From NCBI GenBank assembly GCA_025331125.1, contig JAOALB010000087.1, positions 124,001-188,000 on the forward strand: DNA of 64,000 nt. Reading direction: 5' to 3'. Both the position numbers and the translations under genes were made by a program. The DNA is from Mycogone perniciosa (taxonomy: Eukaryota; Ascomycota; Sordariomycetes; Hypocreales; Hypocreaceae). Below, piece by piece: positions 35,497 through 46,400 of this stretch; within the stretch, counting starts at the first letter, position 1; each line of letters starts with the position of its first letter. The notes under the pieces were generated by a model. The model did not search any database, had not been told where the DNA came from, and was given only the letters and a program-made list of their open reading frames with translations.

Positions 35497-36427
35497 TCAC
35501 CAGCACAGCAGACCTCGCAACCAACTGCGCAGTCTGTGCTGTTTTGTCTGTGAAACAAACGCCTTAGGATCGTCGTCGTCGTCGTCTTCGCCGCTCATCA
35601 CAGCATCACCACCATCCTCCATCTTCATCCTCGCTGCAATGGAGCCAATCTCGATGGAAAAGTCACCCTCCTGATCTCCAAAGAAACTAAAAGGTCCCCA
35701 ACCAAGTCCCAGTCAGTCAAACAATCCAACATCATAAAAAGAAAAGAAAAGAAAAGACGGGCAACTATTGTTTGCGTTTCTTACCTCCGCATCATCAGTC
35801 CGACTCTCTTGATACTCTTCAGATCCAACGGTTCCGCATCGTTCTTCGGCCGCCCTCTATAAGTTGGACGAAACGCACTCCACGGCAAAGACACATCCAC
35901 CGGCCCAGAGCTCTTGTCCACCACAAACTCTGCCTCCCAGCTTATCCCGCTCTGCTCGCGGCCATCGCCCCGCGGAGGGGGTATCTCATCCTTGAGCGTC
36001 AAGGCATGCCGCTTGCCATCCGCCTTGATGACGGACACCACGATGCCTTCCTTGTAGGCGGACAAGTCCAGGTCCAGGACCCCGGCGCTGCGCTGGGACG
36101 CAAAACCAGCGCCGCCAAGGGTCTTGGTGTCGAGATGACCGTGGAATCGAGCTGTCTGAGAGGTGGAAATGGACAGGTGGGATTGACTGGAGCCGCCGCG
36201 GACACGGTCATCAGTAGTGACCCATTGTGAAGAGTCCCAGGGCCTTGAAAAGAGGGGGGGAAAGGTATTCCAATTAGCCAGGGAACACTTTTATGAGGTG
36301 TTTTCAACTGTCAAGTGGACTACCAAAACGCGTCATAGGCATTTGGAACACGGGCCATGACACACGGTAAAGACGGGGAAGGGGTCTCTTACCGGTCTCC
36401 CCCATAGAGGTAAAGTTGTTGAGACAT
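35497..36427 (-). CDS. CIA30 family protein (complex I intermediate-associated protein 30)
   Basis: Family members (NDUFAF1 in animals) assist assembly of mitochondrial complex I; fungi also have related non-mitochondrial CIA30-fold proteins. Exons 36427-36393, 36243-35785 and 35686-35497 give 227 residues. The CIA30 fold spans most of the protein: GGDRPWDSSQWVTTDDRVRG, GGSSQSHLSI, ARFHGHLDT, LGGAGFASQR, TLKDEIPPP, SWEAEFVV, PWSAFRPTYRGR and LKSIKRVGLMMRSFFGDQEG. The last region carries a run of six Asp and ends in WLRGLLCW. No obvious mitochondrial presequence precedes the domain; the protein starts MSQQLYLYGGDRPW, so a cytosolic CIA30-like protein is possible. Splicing is well supported because each join restores a conserved segment. 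Confidence 0.88.
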
Positions 36428-37020
36428 GGTTTGTATTGCAGATGAGTGCTATGCTGGATTTTTCCCTCAAGGCTTTAAAATCGGTGTGTGTTAATCGATG
36501 GGAAAAAAAGGGAAAAAAAGAAAACTTCAAAGGTGGCGGGTGTTGGCAATGAAATATCGTATGACATAATTGACTCCATCTGTACTCCGTACAGATTGGG
36601 GTGAGACAATGATACCTTTGAACCGGCGGCAAGTTGTTCCATCCATCTACGAAGCAAATATGCAGTATAAATCTAATGTCGGTGGTAAATAGAGCCATCA
36701 TTCATTATACAATTTCCTTAAAATCCCATTCACAATAACATCATTTACTATATACTACGTACTACTTACCTAGTAAGGGAGAGTCCCGGCATGAGCTTCC
36801 GACATGACGGCCCGGACATCGGAGCTCCACCCACCCGGCCTGGTCGGAGCTGCGGCATCTCGTGAGCCTTGATGGTTCCAAGCATGTATAACTGCGGATG
36901 ATTTTTCATCGCTTTTTTTCTTGTTCATTATAATATGTATGTTTACATCAGATCATGTATGAGTTAATAGCCTTAACGCCAACCAATGGCAAGTTTGTTT
37001 TGTCTCATATTCATTCCCCC
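36428..37020. other. intergenic, no gene seen
   Basis: Holds the 5' flank of the CIA30 gene and the 3' flank of the fructose-bisphosphatase gene. GTACTCCGTAC lies near 36583. No coding features. Confidence 0.5.
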
Positions 37021-38181
37021 TTACTGATGGAACTGCTTGACCTTTTCTACTTCGTCGTAGCTGCCCATATATATACCGGACCGGTCGTGGATATGCTCTG
37101 GGGCGACTTCCAACATCCTCCTCATATTGCTGTCGATGGCTTGACCACCAGCTGAAAGAGATACATGTTAGTAATGAAATCCACAACGGGCTGTTACAGG
37201 TCGTCTGGGAACTCACCATTCTCAAACACCATGGCCATAGGTGCGCACTCGTACAGAATTCGGAGCTTGCCCTTGGGGCTCTTCTTATCCGCAGGATAGG
37301 CAAAGATACCGCCATAGAGCAGTGTGCGGTAGGCATCCGCCACCATGCTGCCAATGTAACGCGAGCTGTAAGGCTTGCCGTTGGCCTGGGCATGCTTGAG
37401 CGAGTTGAAGTAGTTGATCGTCTTCTCCTCCCAGTAAAGCGAGTTACCCTCGTTGACGGAGTAGATGGCGCGCGACTTGGGGATGCGCATGTCGGGGTGC
37501 GTGAGGATGAACTCTCCGATTCCGTTGTCGAGCGTGAAGCCGTTGACGGTGCTGCCCTTCATGGTCATGACGAGCTGGGCTGAGGCACCATACATGGTGA
37601 AGCCGGCAGCCACGAGCTCGGTGCCGGGCTTCAGGATATCATCCTTGGAGCCTATGGAGCCCTCGGGCAGCTTGTGAATGGCAAAGATGGTGCCAACTGA
37701 GACACCAGCGTCGAGGTTGGAGGAGCCATCGATAGGGTCGCAGGAGACGACATAGCGGGCGCCGTCTGCGTTGGTGAAGTGTATGATATCCTCCTCCTCC
37801 TCAGAGACAAGCATGGCGACCTTGCCGCAGGAGCGCATAGCCTCGATGAAGAGGTCATTGGAGATGACGTCAAGCTTCTTCTGCTCGTCGCCGGTGGTGT
37901 TGGAGGAGCCAGCCAGACCGGTCAGGTTGACTAGGCTAGCACGACGGATGTAGTATGCGATGGACTTGAAAGAGAATTGCAGAGCATGGCAAAGTAGGCT
38001 GTCGTTGGGGGAACAAAGTATTAGCCAGTGCTTTCAGGAGCAGCTTATACAGCTGGAGGGATAAGGGATGGTGGCCCTACGTGAAGTCACCAGTGGCCTC
38101 CTTGTGCTTGATTTGCTCCTCAGTGAGGTACCGTGTGAGAGTGACGATGTTGGTGTTGACCTTTTCGCCGTTGTCCGCCAT
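37021..38181 (-). CDS. fbp1: fructose-1,6-bisphosphatase
   Basis: Hydrolyses fructose 1,6-bisphosphate to fructose 6-phosphate, the committed step of gluconeogenesis, in the cytosol. Exons 38181-38081, 37998-37217 and 37151-37021 give 337 residues, the standard eukaryotic length. Metal-binding DPIDGSSNLDAGVSVGTIF starts at D121, with D124 also present. Also visible are TLTRYLTEEQ near the N-terminus, LLCHALQFSFKSIAYYIRRA, EGNSLYW, SSRYIGSMVADAYRTLLYGG, FAYPADKKSPKGKLRILYEC and APMAMVFENAGGQA. The start ATG follows directly from family length. The 5' end faces PEX11 over 1.36 kb. That gap contains overlapping CCG-N7-CCG sites and a CCGGAG (CreA-type) site at 38569-38574, both consistent with glucose-repressed, gluconeogenic control. 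Confidence 0.97.
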
Positions 38182-38523
38182 GATTGTGGTGATGACGTCG
38201 ATGGTGCAATGGGGGATGATGGGTTAGAATTGCTTCTTATTCTGTTCCCGCCGTTACTTGAGATTGATGCTGGAGTTGGAGATGGAGCTGAGGTGGGGTA
38301 TCGTGGGGTTGGAGGAGAGGATGAGCGAAGGAAGAGACAAAAACACAAGATGCAAGAGAAGAGTAGACAAGAGGAGCGAACAGGTACGTAATATACTTGT
38401 AAAAAGGGGGCAGGGAGACAAGAGACAAGAGACAAGAGACGAGAGACAGAAAGAAGCGAGACGCTATTACGCTGCGACTTGTTGACAGTGATCACGGGAA
38501 CGGCAGAATCGACGACACTTAAC

Positions 38524-38547
38524 CCGCCGCCTTCCGGCCGGGTCCGG
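38524..38547. promoter_or_regulatory. two overlapping CCG-N7-CCG sites (AcuK/AcuM-type) in opposite orientation
   Basis: CCG-N7-CCG occupies 38524-38536 on the plus strand. CGG-N7-CGG, the same motif on the other strand, occupies 38535-38547. In Aspergillus the zinc-cluster proteins AcuK and AcuM bind CCG-N7-CCG in gluconeogenic gene promoters, including fructose-bisphosphatase. The pair is about 345 bp upstream of the fbp1 ATG. The stretch is GC-rich, so chance occurrence is possible. Confidence 0.5.
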
Positions 38548-39105
38548 ATAGGGATATCCATGCTGGTCCCGGAGAGTTGGACGGTTATCCAAGGCTATCT
38601 ATCCCGCGAGGAGCAGCCGACCATACCGACAGATGGCTCAGAGGAGCCTTTTGTTTGGGTGACGGTTCCTGGTCTCCCCGCCATTTGTCCCACAGCTCCG
38701 GCAGGGAAGAAGATTTCCCGGAATGGAAGAGTTGCAATGACAAAGGAGTTTGGCCACGTGAGCGAGGCTGCAGCTCGGGGTTTGAAAACCGAGAACTCGG
38801 TCTTTAGCCAACGGCAGTTTGGCAATGAGCATAGTACGAGTACTCCCTAGTTATGTACGAGTATTATCTCCATCTCATGGAAATCGGAAATGGGCAAATC
38901 TCCATTGGATATCCACGCCCGGATAAACTCCCGTATTATCCGAAAGCCGATGCAAATGCGAAGCACTCACGTGAAACCCCAGCCCTGAAACCACTGTGCT
39001 ACTCGTACTCCATACAGCGTCCACCCTTCTGTAACCCACCCTTATCGCTCGCTGCAGCTCTGACGCTGCCCGTCATCCCTTCTCCATTGATTGTGGGGGA
39101 ATGAA

Positions 39106-39111
39106 CCTCGG
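39106..39111 (+). promoter_or_regulatory. CCTCGG, candidate FarA/FarB fatty-acid response site
   Basis: CCTCGG is the core bound by FarA/FarB in Aspergillus on peroxisomal and beta-oxidation genes. It lies 428 bp before the PEX11 ATG. A six-base match is weak evidence alone; the target gene makes it more credible. Confidence 0.35.
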
Positions 39112-39538
39112 CATGTGCCTTGGGCCCAAACCGCAAACGCCATTGCTTGCGACCGAATATACCAAGCCTCTCAACACCACCACTCATTCCAGCGTTTTTC
39201 CTTTTCCTCCTAATTATCAATACTTGCATTACAGAATCGCTTCTGTCGCCATCACCACTATCGTCGTCGTCATCATCATCGTCGTCGTCACCGTTACTTG
39301 TTTCCACCCGAGCCATACCATACCATCGACTGCTGCCTCTCAAGCGCGTTCCTCTCCTTTCGCATTCCATTTGTCTGCTCCAACCAGACCACAACCACCA
39401 ACAACAACCAACGGCCAAACAAATTACTCGTTCTTTAATCGAGCTCTCCTCCAACCGCTTCTCCCGTCACCACTCCGCCGAAAAAACAAATATCACAACT
39501 TCCTCCTAAACCCAACATAATAAATACACTCCGCCAAA

Positions 39539-40320
39539 ATGGTCGCCGACACCCTCGTCTACCACCCCTCGGTAGCCCACTACCTCCGCTTCGTCGCCAC
39601 CACCGTCGGCCGCGATAAGCTCCTCCGCACTCTACAATACTTCGCCCGCTTCTACGCCTGGTACCTCCTCCGCACCAACGGCACCCCCTCGGAAATGGCT
39701 CCCTGGAACGCCATCAAGAAGCAATTCGGCCTCACCCGTAAGATCCTCCGCTTTGGCAAGAACATCGAGCACGTCAAGGCCGCCGCCCAAGCCGCCGATA
39801 CAAAGACCCTCGAGCCCTTCCTGCGCTATGCCGCCGTCGGTCGCCAGCTTGGATACGCTGGATACTTGTCCTTCGATGCCCTCACCCTCGCCGACGCCGC
39901 TGGCATTCGCAAGTGGGAGGCCGCAAAGAGGCTTCAGCAGCATGCGTATCGCTGCTGGGCCGTGGGCATCGTCTTTAGTGTGGCCGCCCAGTTCTACACA
40001 CTCTACCGTCTCAAGCAGCGCGAGGCGCAAGTTGATCGCAAGGATGGTGAGGGTGTCGTTGAGAGCAAGCGCATTACCAAGTGAGTCTACGAGTAGTGTA
40101 CACGCCTCCACCAACGTTTAACAATGGCTAACATACTTTCCTTATCCTTCATTACAGGGAGCGAGCCGCCAGCAAGCTTCAACTTATCTCCGACCTTTGC
40201 GACATGACTGTCCCCTTTTCCGCTCTCGGTTGGGTAGCTTTCGACGACGGCATTGTTGGTCTGGCTGGTACCTTCAGCAGCGTACTCGGCGTCTACACAC
40301 AATGGAAGAAGACGGCATAA
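39539..40320 (+). CDS. PEX11: Pex11 peroxisomal membrane protein
   Basis: Pex11 elongates and helps divide peroxisomes, and is induced by fatty acids. Exons 39539-40080 and 40158-40320 give 234 residues, typical for the family. Visible features are the N-terminal YHPSVAHYLRFVATTVGRDK (amphipathic helix region), FARFYAWYLLR, KKQFGLTRKILRFGKNIEH, a central hydrophobic stretch near YAGYLSFDALTLADAAGI and another near AVGIVFSVAAQFYTLYRLKQ. The second exon gives LISDLCDMTVPFSALGW and ends VLGVYTQWKKTA. The ATG follows CCAAA, a good context. It is divergent from fructose-bisphosphatase; both would be wanted during growth on fatty acids or acetate. Confidence 0.95.
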
Positions 40321-41112
40321 GCAGAAATTCAAATCAAGCGATATTAATGTCATGTGGGGGGAGATCGCCGACGTAGAACGTCGTTTTGATATAAACAAGC
40401 TGTACTATCTAGTGCTGCTTTGCTTCCTCGGCAACGCATACTTGGATATAAATGCATAGCCGAGGACAGGCGAATTGCACGTGTACATAATACGAGGGGA
40501 GACCGACGTGCTTGTGCCATGTCAGCAATAACCTAGCAGTGCGGTGCGCGGTTTTGGGCAATGATAATTGATTGCTTTTTGCTTTTCGCTTGTCCTTACA
40601 AGTCAATGTCCGAGCAAACAAGCAATGCTTTTTTCATGTGCATTGGCCTGGTCGCATAGGCCTTGATCAAAATAAAAAACTAGTTTCAAAAAAGCCGTGC
40701 ATAGTCCCGTTAATCGTACAGCTTGACGTCCTCCCATCCATTCCTTATCGTTATTCGGACCGAAGACCCTGCCCCTTGTCGAGGCAGTAAGTAGTTGCTG
40801 GATGGCCAATGTTCATGCCTGGTCACCAGAGATATATCATCGGGATCCTCCCGCGCCCGTTCATTGTCGTATCGCAAGCTGCTCCACCTACCATTGGACC
40901 CTCACTCACATCCAATAATAAAGGCAAATCATGACAATACCCCTTCCATCATCACTCACCAGGCAACTCTTCGGCTTTGACTTGTCCGTTTGCGGCAATC
41001 ATCTATCACCTCCGGTCAAGGACAGTTCCTCCAAGTAGCCACACGGAAAGAAGAAAACAACGAAACACTGCAAAGGCAGGGAGGAGGCCATAACGGGGGT
41101 AGGAGAGTAGAT
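40321..41112. other. convergent intergenic region (PEX11 / SR protein)
   Basis: Both genes end here, so it should hold the two 3' untranslated regions. Short frames with no features; no gene seen. Confidence 0.5.
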
Positions 41113-42671
41113 TTACCAATAACGCCCACCGCGATCATAGTCACGCGCATACCCTTCCCGTGGATATGGCGCCTCCCTCGGGGGAAAGTCTCTAGGCGGC
41201 CGATCGTAAGCAGGTCGGCCACCGTTCGCGTATGGATCGGCTGGCGGTGGGTAGTCGCGACGATATGGTTCTTCATAACGGCCGCGAGGAGGCGGGTAGT
41301 CCTCCACGGGTCGTCGGGGCGGGGAGCGGTAGCGAGCCCGGTCGTCGTAATACTCGCGCCGTGGGCTTCGGTCACGATAGCTGTACGGAGCTCCCTCATG
41401 ACGGGGACTGTATCCGCTGCCCCGTGGGGGCCCGCGGCGCTCGTAGTCGTTAAAGGGCGGCGCATTATATGGCCTACGGCCAGGCGAACGTGATCGAGCG
41501 CGATCTCGTGGTGGCATGTCGGGCTGAGTCTGAAGTTAAGAGTTAGCAATGTGTCTGGTTTTGGATATGAGATATTGTAATAATGAACCTACGTCAACGA
41601 TGCATTGGACGCGATTTCCCTTAAATTCGCGGCCATCAAGCTTCTCTACAGCCGTCCTTAGATCTGCCGCGGTCTCAAACTCAACAAAACTGAATAGAAA
41701 GTTAGCTATTGCTATGGTAGACCGCTTAAAGCGGGCATATTAAAGGCATTCCTAAACTTACCCCCGTCCATTAGAATCGCGGCCAGTCTCGGAGTACACA
41801 ACATCAAGGCTTGACTGGCGGGCAAAGTCTTTAAGGTCCTATTGGTAGAATCCATGTAAGTGGTTGCCCAGGAGGGAGGAAACGTCGAAAAAAAGTCCAT
41901 GTATCCGCAAGGCCCGTTTGTTCATCAGGTCAGGAACCGGGGTACAGGGCCAGTAACGCGCGAAAAGCGGTGCGGAGTCGCCAGTCCAGAACTGGGAGCG
42001 GGATGCATGGCGCAAATCCCAACCGAAAAAACAGGGGCACAAAAAACCAAAAGCTCCAAGTATAACAGAAAGGATACGCAAATTCCATGGAATCCAGGAA
42101 CAACAAACGGGGAGAGTAAACAGACCTGCCAACTGGTATCGTTTGGAAGTCCCGTGATCTGCATGCGATGAGGGGTTCGACGAGGACGGGGCGGAGCACG
42201 TTCGTGTCCCATACCGCCCTCTCGATGGCGAGTTCCACGAGCAAACTGGACGGTAAGGCGCTCACCCATGAAGTCGGATCCATCTTTGCCAAAAGGTTAG
42301 CTAACGGGTCTACGGGATGGAGATTTGACGATTCTGGGGTGGCCACATACGAAAAGCTATAAAAAAACCAAAAGGCACCGAAGGTTAGTATTGCGCGACC
42401 TCATAGACGTGATATTGGCGAAGATTCGACTAACCCGGGACAACATCGCGGGCGTCCATCGCATCCTTGTACTCGATAAAGCCAAAACCATTCATCAGCT
42501 TGACTTCGGTGATTTCTCCAGTGCCGTGGGTCGCAAAGTGAGCCTCAACATCGGACTTTGTGGCTGTCGGGCGTGCGTTAATGATGGCCATGAGGACTGG
42601 GAGAACTATGGAGATGTACCATGTCGAGGGAGGTTTCCCAAGTACAGCCGGGTGGACGAAACCTCGGTCAT
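41113..42671 (-). CDS. SRSF1/Srp2-like SR protein, two RRMs plus RS-type tail
   Basis: Nuclear pre-mRNA splicing factor. Six exons join in frame: 42671-42620, 42563-42435, 42283-42126, 41838-41762, 41689-41593 and 41529-41113, giving 309 residues. RRM1 starts at residue 8 with RLYLGNLP and has MNGFGFIEYKDAMDARDVVP followed by DGSDFMGERLTVQF. RRM2 is the pseudo-RRM type, with ITGLPNDTSWQDLKDFARQS, which includes the SWQDLKD heptapeptide of SRSF1. GRGFVEFETAADLRTAVEKL follows. The tail is rich in Arg, Pro, Tyr and Asp (RARSRSPGRR and repeated RSP, RRP, PPR). Introns 2 and 3 are 151 and 287 bp, longer than most here, which may allow regulated splicing. The minute first exon (52 nt) is supported by the RNP2 motif it encodes. 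Confidence 0.93.
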
Positions 42672-43410
42672 GATGGCGGCCTCTGCAATGTTAACTAACC
42701 CGGGGTTCTCTGAGGCCAAAGGGCGATCGCAGATAGGGTCCGGTAGATGGAATCCAAGGAAAAGCGGCGTGGTGTGGATGCCAGAACCGGACGGAAGACG
42801 ATGGTGGCGATGGCGGTTGGTGGGAGGAGAAGCTGAGGAGGCTCGAGAGTTACAGGCGATATGAGAGGTTAGCGGGTGCGACCAGCTAGGGCGGAGAGAA
42901 GCGGCAGAATGTCCGGAAGGGGTATAGCTGGCCCCGCGTTAAGAAGGTTGAATATTTGTTTATACGCTAAACTTGATTGAGCTGCATGCCTAAGTCGAGC
43001 AGTAATACGATTACTACTACTTTTTACTGACCAGAAAGCAATATTTCTCTCATTATTATCACAAAATAAAGGACATACTAGTAGAAAATATAGTCATTTT
43101 ATTTAATATTAGTTACTAAACAGTATTCTTTTATAAGAAGAAAATACGCTTGAAGATAGAATACTTTGATGTTAAGCACCACGCCTACTGTCGCGTCTCC
43201 CCTTCCTTCTAAGACCACCACCAAGAGTTCATCAAAACAGACGCCTCACACCGTGCTTCGCAATATCAGAAAACCGGACGAAGATGGTAACCGCACATTT
43301 CATGTCTCATCAAAAAGGACTGACACTATCTCATCAAGAATAGTGAAGATTAAGTGGGCACTGTGTAAGTTGTTAGCAAGCTGAAATTCCACTTGTAGCA
43401 AGGCTGCATC
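42672..43410. other. intergenic with AT-rich island
   Basis: The first 250 bp are the 5' flank of the SR gene. From about 42950 to 43165 base composition becomes strongly AT-rich (runs such as TTTATTTAATATTAG). It returns to normal at about 43170, where a 72-codon plus-strand frame (43166-43384) has no recognised features. I see no gene. Confidence 0.5.
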
Positions 43411-46400
43411 TTACTTGAGTCGTGAGTTGTTAAACGTTGCAAAGAGACGTCGACTTGCCGCTTGAGCATTGACTCGTCCCACAACATTTCCTGCCAGATC
43501 GGGCATTAATGTCGCCAGCATAAGACTTGCTTCCGTTCGGGTCCTTTTCTTCTCGGCAGCAGTGCGCGGCTTCCGGTCTCGCACCAGCTCTCCGTTCGGC
43601 CACAAAGCGTCGCGTATCATTCCCACATACCGCAGTAAGGAATCCTCCTGAACCAACATTTTGACATTGTCGCGCACTTTTCTCTCAATTGTTCCGCCAA
43701 GTAGCTGTTGTAGAACCACTACCACTGCTCTCCCGCGTAGCCAGTTGTTTCCCCTGTTGAGTTCAAAAACCTCCAAGAAGACGTCGCAAATGGGCTTAAT
43801 GAACGGCTCCAGTTCCTTGTTCTCGAAGGCATTTAACTCTGCTTCTGCTTCCGCAGCTGGAAATGTATCCTCGTTTGCATTGAGAGGTATTGCGTTGAGT
43901 TGACTGGTGGCCGCGGCGATGAGATTTTGCCCAGCAACTGAGATCTGGTCCAGTACTGGGATGTTCCCGAGAATGTCTTCCATGCCATCCGCAACCGAGT
44001 CGTACAAGCGTGTCATCATATCCTTCTTATCTTCCCGGTCCATCAAGTCTTCGCCCTGTGCAATGACGCTCTGAGACAGGAAAGCCCGAAGCTCGCGACT
44101 GCGGCATGCCTCCGATAGAAGAAGGAGTTCTCGCAAGTATGTTTCCAGCGCCATACGCCGCTTGCGGAGGAACTCGCTCTGGAACTTCATGACCATGCGC
44201 CGGCGGGGGAAGTCCAGATTCCGCACCGAAGGATATCTAGACCGAAGCTTCTGGTGAAGCTCGTGAAATTCACTATACCTTCTCATCACAATCCAGGATG
44301 ATGCAGGCATCTGCTCTCCTGCATTCCGCTGGACCTCAATGACGTATAGGGCAAATTCCCTTCCATCTTCCTCTCGTCCCACTTGAATCGATGTAATCTT
44401 GATTGTCGATCGTCCATAGAGACTGTTGTCACTTTCCTGTATCACATATTGCTGGCGCTGAAGCTCCTTACGTCTGATTTCCCTTTGCAAACTTGCCTTT
44501 GACTTCTTCAGGATTCGTAATTCGGCCGTGTTGTTTGTCAGTTCCGCTTTCCTTGTCAACGAGTCTATAACCGCCTCCTGGGCAACCAGGCGGTCGATAT
44601 CGTTTGTCAGTGCCGTGATAGCTTCGGCGAGGCCAAGGTCTCCCGGCGCAGCTTCATGTATTTCACCCTCGTCATCAGACTGCATGTCTTCATCCGCATC
44701 ACCATTGTCTGGGAGGTACTTATCCTCATCACCAAAGAGGTCATCGTCGACAAACACACCAATGCGAGAAGCAGCACTAACTAACCCCAACGACGATAGT
44801 GTGGGTTTCCCGGTCTCTTTTGCCAGTACCAGAGGTCTCCCAGCATCAAACGAACCTCTATTTGAGTCATTATCATGTCCCGATAATATACTCGGCGCAT
44901 TGTCCTCATTTCCGAATAGGGAGGCGCGGAGAGCCTCAGCTGTTTGCGGCCTGTCGTCTTCCAGGATGTTGTTTAAGGCTTGCTCTACCGCCTGTACGAC
45001 TTGGGTATCAGGCATTTGATGTCTAGGGACATCCTGATCCAGACTCTGTACCGAGTCAATCATTCCATCTTGGTCCAAATCATCGTCATCAAAAAGGGGA
45101 TTGGGAGGAACATCATCAAGTGATCGCCGTGAAGACGACAAATGATCCGACCCGCTGCCGTTAGCGCTTAGGGCCCTGAGGTCTGACAATGAACCGGAAA
45201 GACGATTTGTAGGCCCTGACGTCATCGGGGCTCGGCGTGAAGCAGGTCGGGGCTTGGACTGTTGTGATTGTGATGATTTGGCTGTGCATGAATGAGCTTG
45301 CTGGGCTGGAGGCCGTAGATTGGCATGCGACATTTCTAGCGACGCGAGGCATTTGTAGTAGAGATCAGACTTTTTGAACCCTTCAAAATATCGAGACCGC
45401 ATCGCCTCCTGCACAGCACTTTGGGCCTTCAGGATGGCACGCCTTGCCTTGTAATATTGGGCAGGCGTAGCTGATTTTCCAGCCTGGAGAAACCCGCGCA
45501 CAGATATCTTTGAGGCATCCGGTACATTCAACTCCGGTTTGGACAGGTAGGCTTGGTGAATTTGTAACAGATCCAGTCGATCGGCGTCAGTCCACATGGG
45601 TAAGGTAGATGGAAGTTGTTCGTCATCTTGGCCATCATCCTCCAAAGGATTTCGAAAACCATCGACCACTAGCCAGAATTGTACCAAGGACATCAGTTGT
45701 TGGCGGTCCATATACTCCATGAAGTATGATAGGCCTGCTGGGTCTCGCAAAAGATCGACAAGAGATGCATTCTCAAGTCTCGACGTTGAGGCGGATGGCC
45801 CTGGAGCAAGTGGAGGAGGTGCGCGGCGGTCTCCTCCAGCAGCCAATTGATGCACCCTCTGGTCCAGGAGTCGTTTCCCCATCTCCAATCGACGAAGATA
45901 GACCTGATCTTGGTTTTCTTGTAGTGAGTCACGCTTGAGTTGACTAGCAACCTCACTGCGAAAACGCCGCGCATCTGATAGGTTATTGACCTTGCGAATG
46001 GCACGAATAAACTTTTCGAATTTGCGTTCATTATCGCCGGGTGCTAACCGTGGTGTTATCGCTAATTTTCCGGGTTTCGGTGTAGGAGAAGCATGTTGAT
46101 CAAGTGCCGCCCTGAGCTTGCGAACGGTCGACCTATCTTGAAGCATCGACCGGCCGAGATTCTCCATCAGTTGGTTCCAAGTATCAGGGTCGGCAAGTAA
46201 CTGAACAATGGGGAACGTAATCGCGCAGCTTATAATCTCACGTATGATAATCGAAACAGCCCGACTGGACTGCATGTTTCCGGGGAGGATCTTGGGTAGA
46301 ATCCGTGCCATGAGAGATCGCAAGTAGTCCTGTTGGACCATCTTCGTGTCAGGGAAGGAGAGCGAGGCTGCTGGGTGCAAACGGCCGTCCCGGAACTTGG

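Larger units (their letters stand above)
38182..39538. promoter_or_regulatory. divergent promoter region between fbp1 and PEX11
   Basis: No gene is seen in this 1.36 kb. It separates the ATG codons of fructose-bisphosphatase (minus) and PEX11 (plus). Candidate sites are listed separately. A GTC/ATC trinucleotide run occurs at about 39258-39290, and a CAAGAGA repeat at about 38420-38445. Transcription starts cannot be placed from sequence. Confidence 0.5.

Noticed and set aside
43166..43384. 72-codon plus-strand frame beside the AT-rich island
   Set aside because: Short, featureless and with no splice continuation. It could be a fragment of an old element, but nothing supports this directly.
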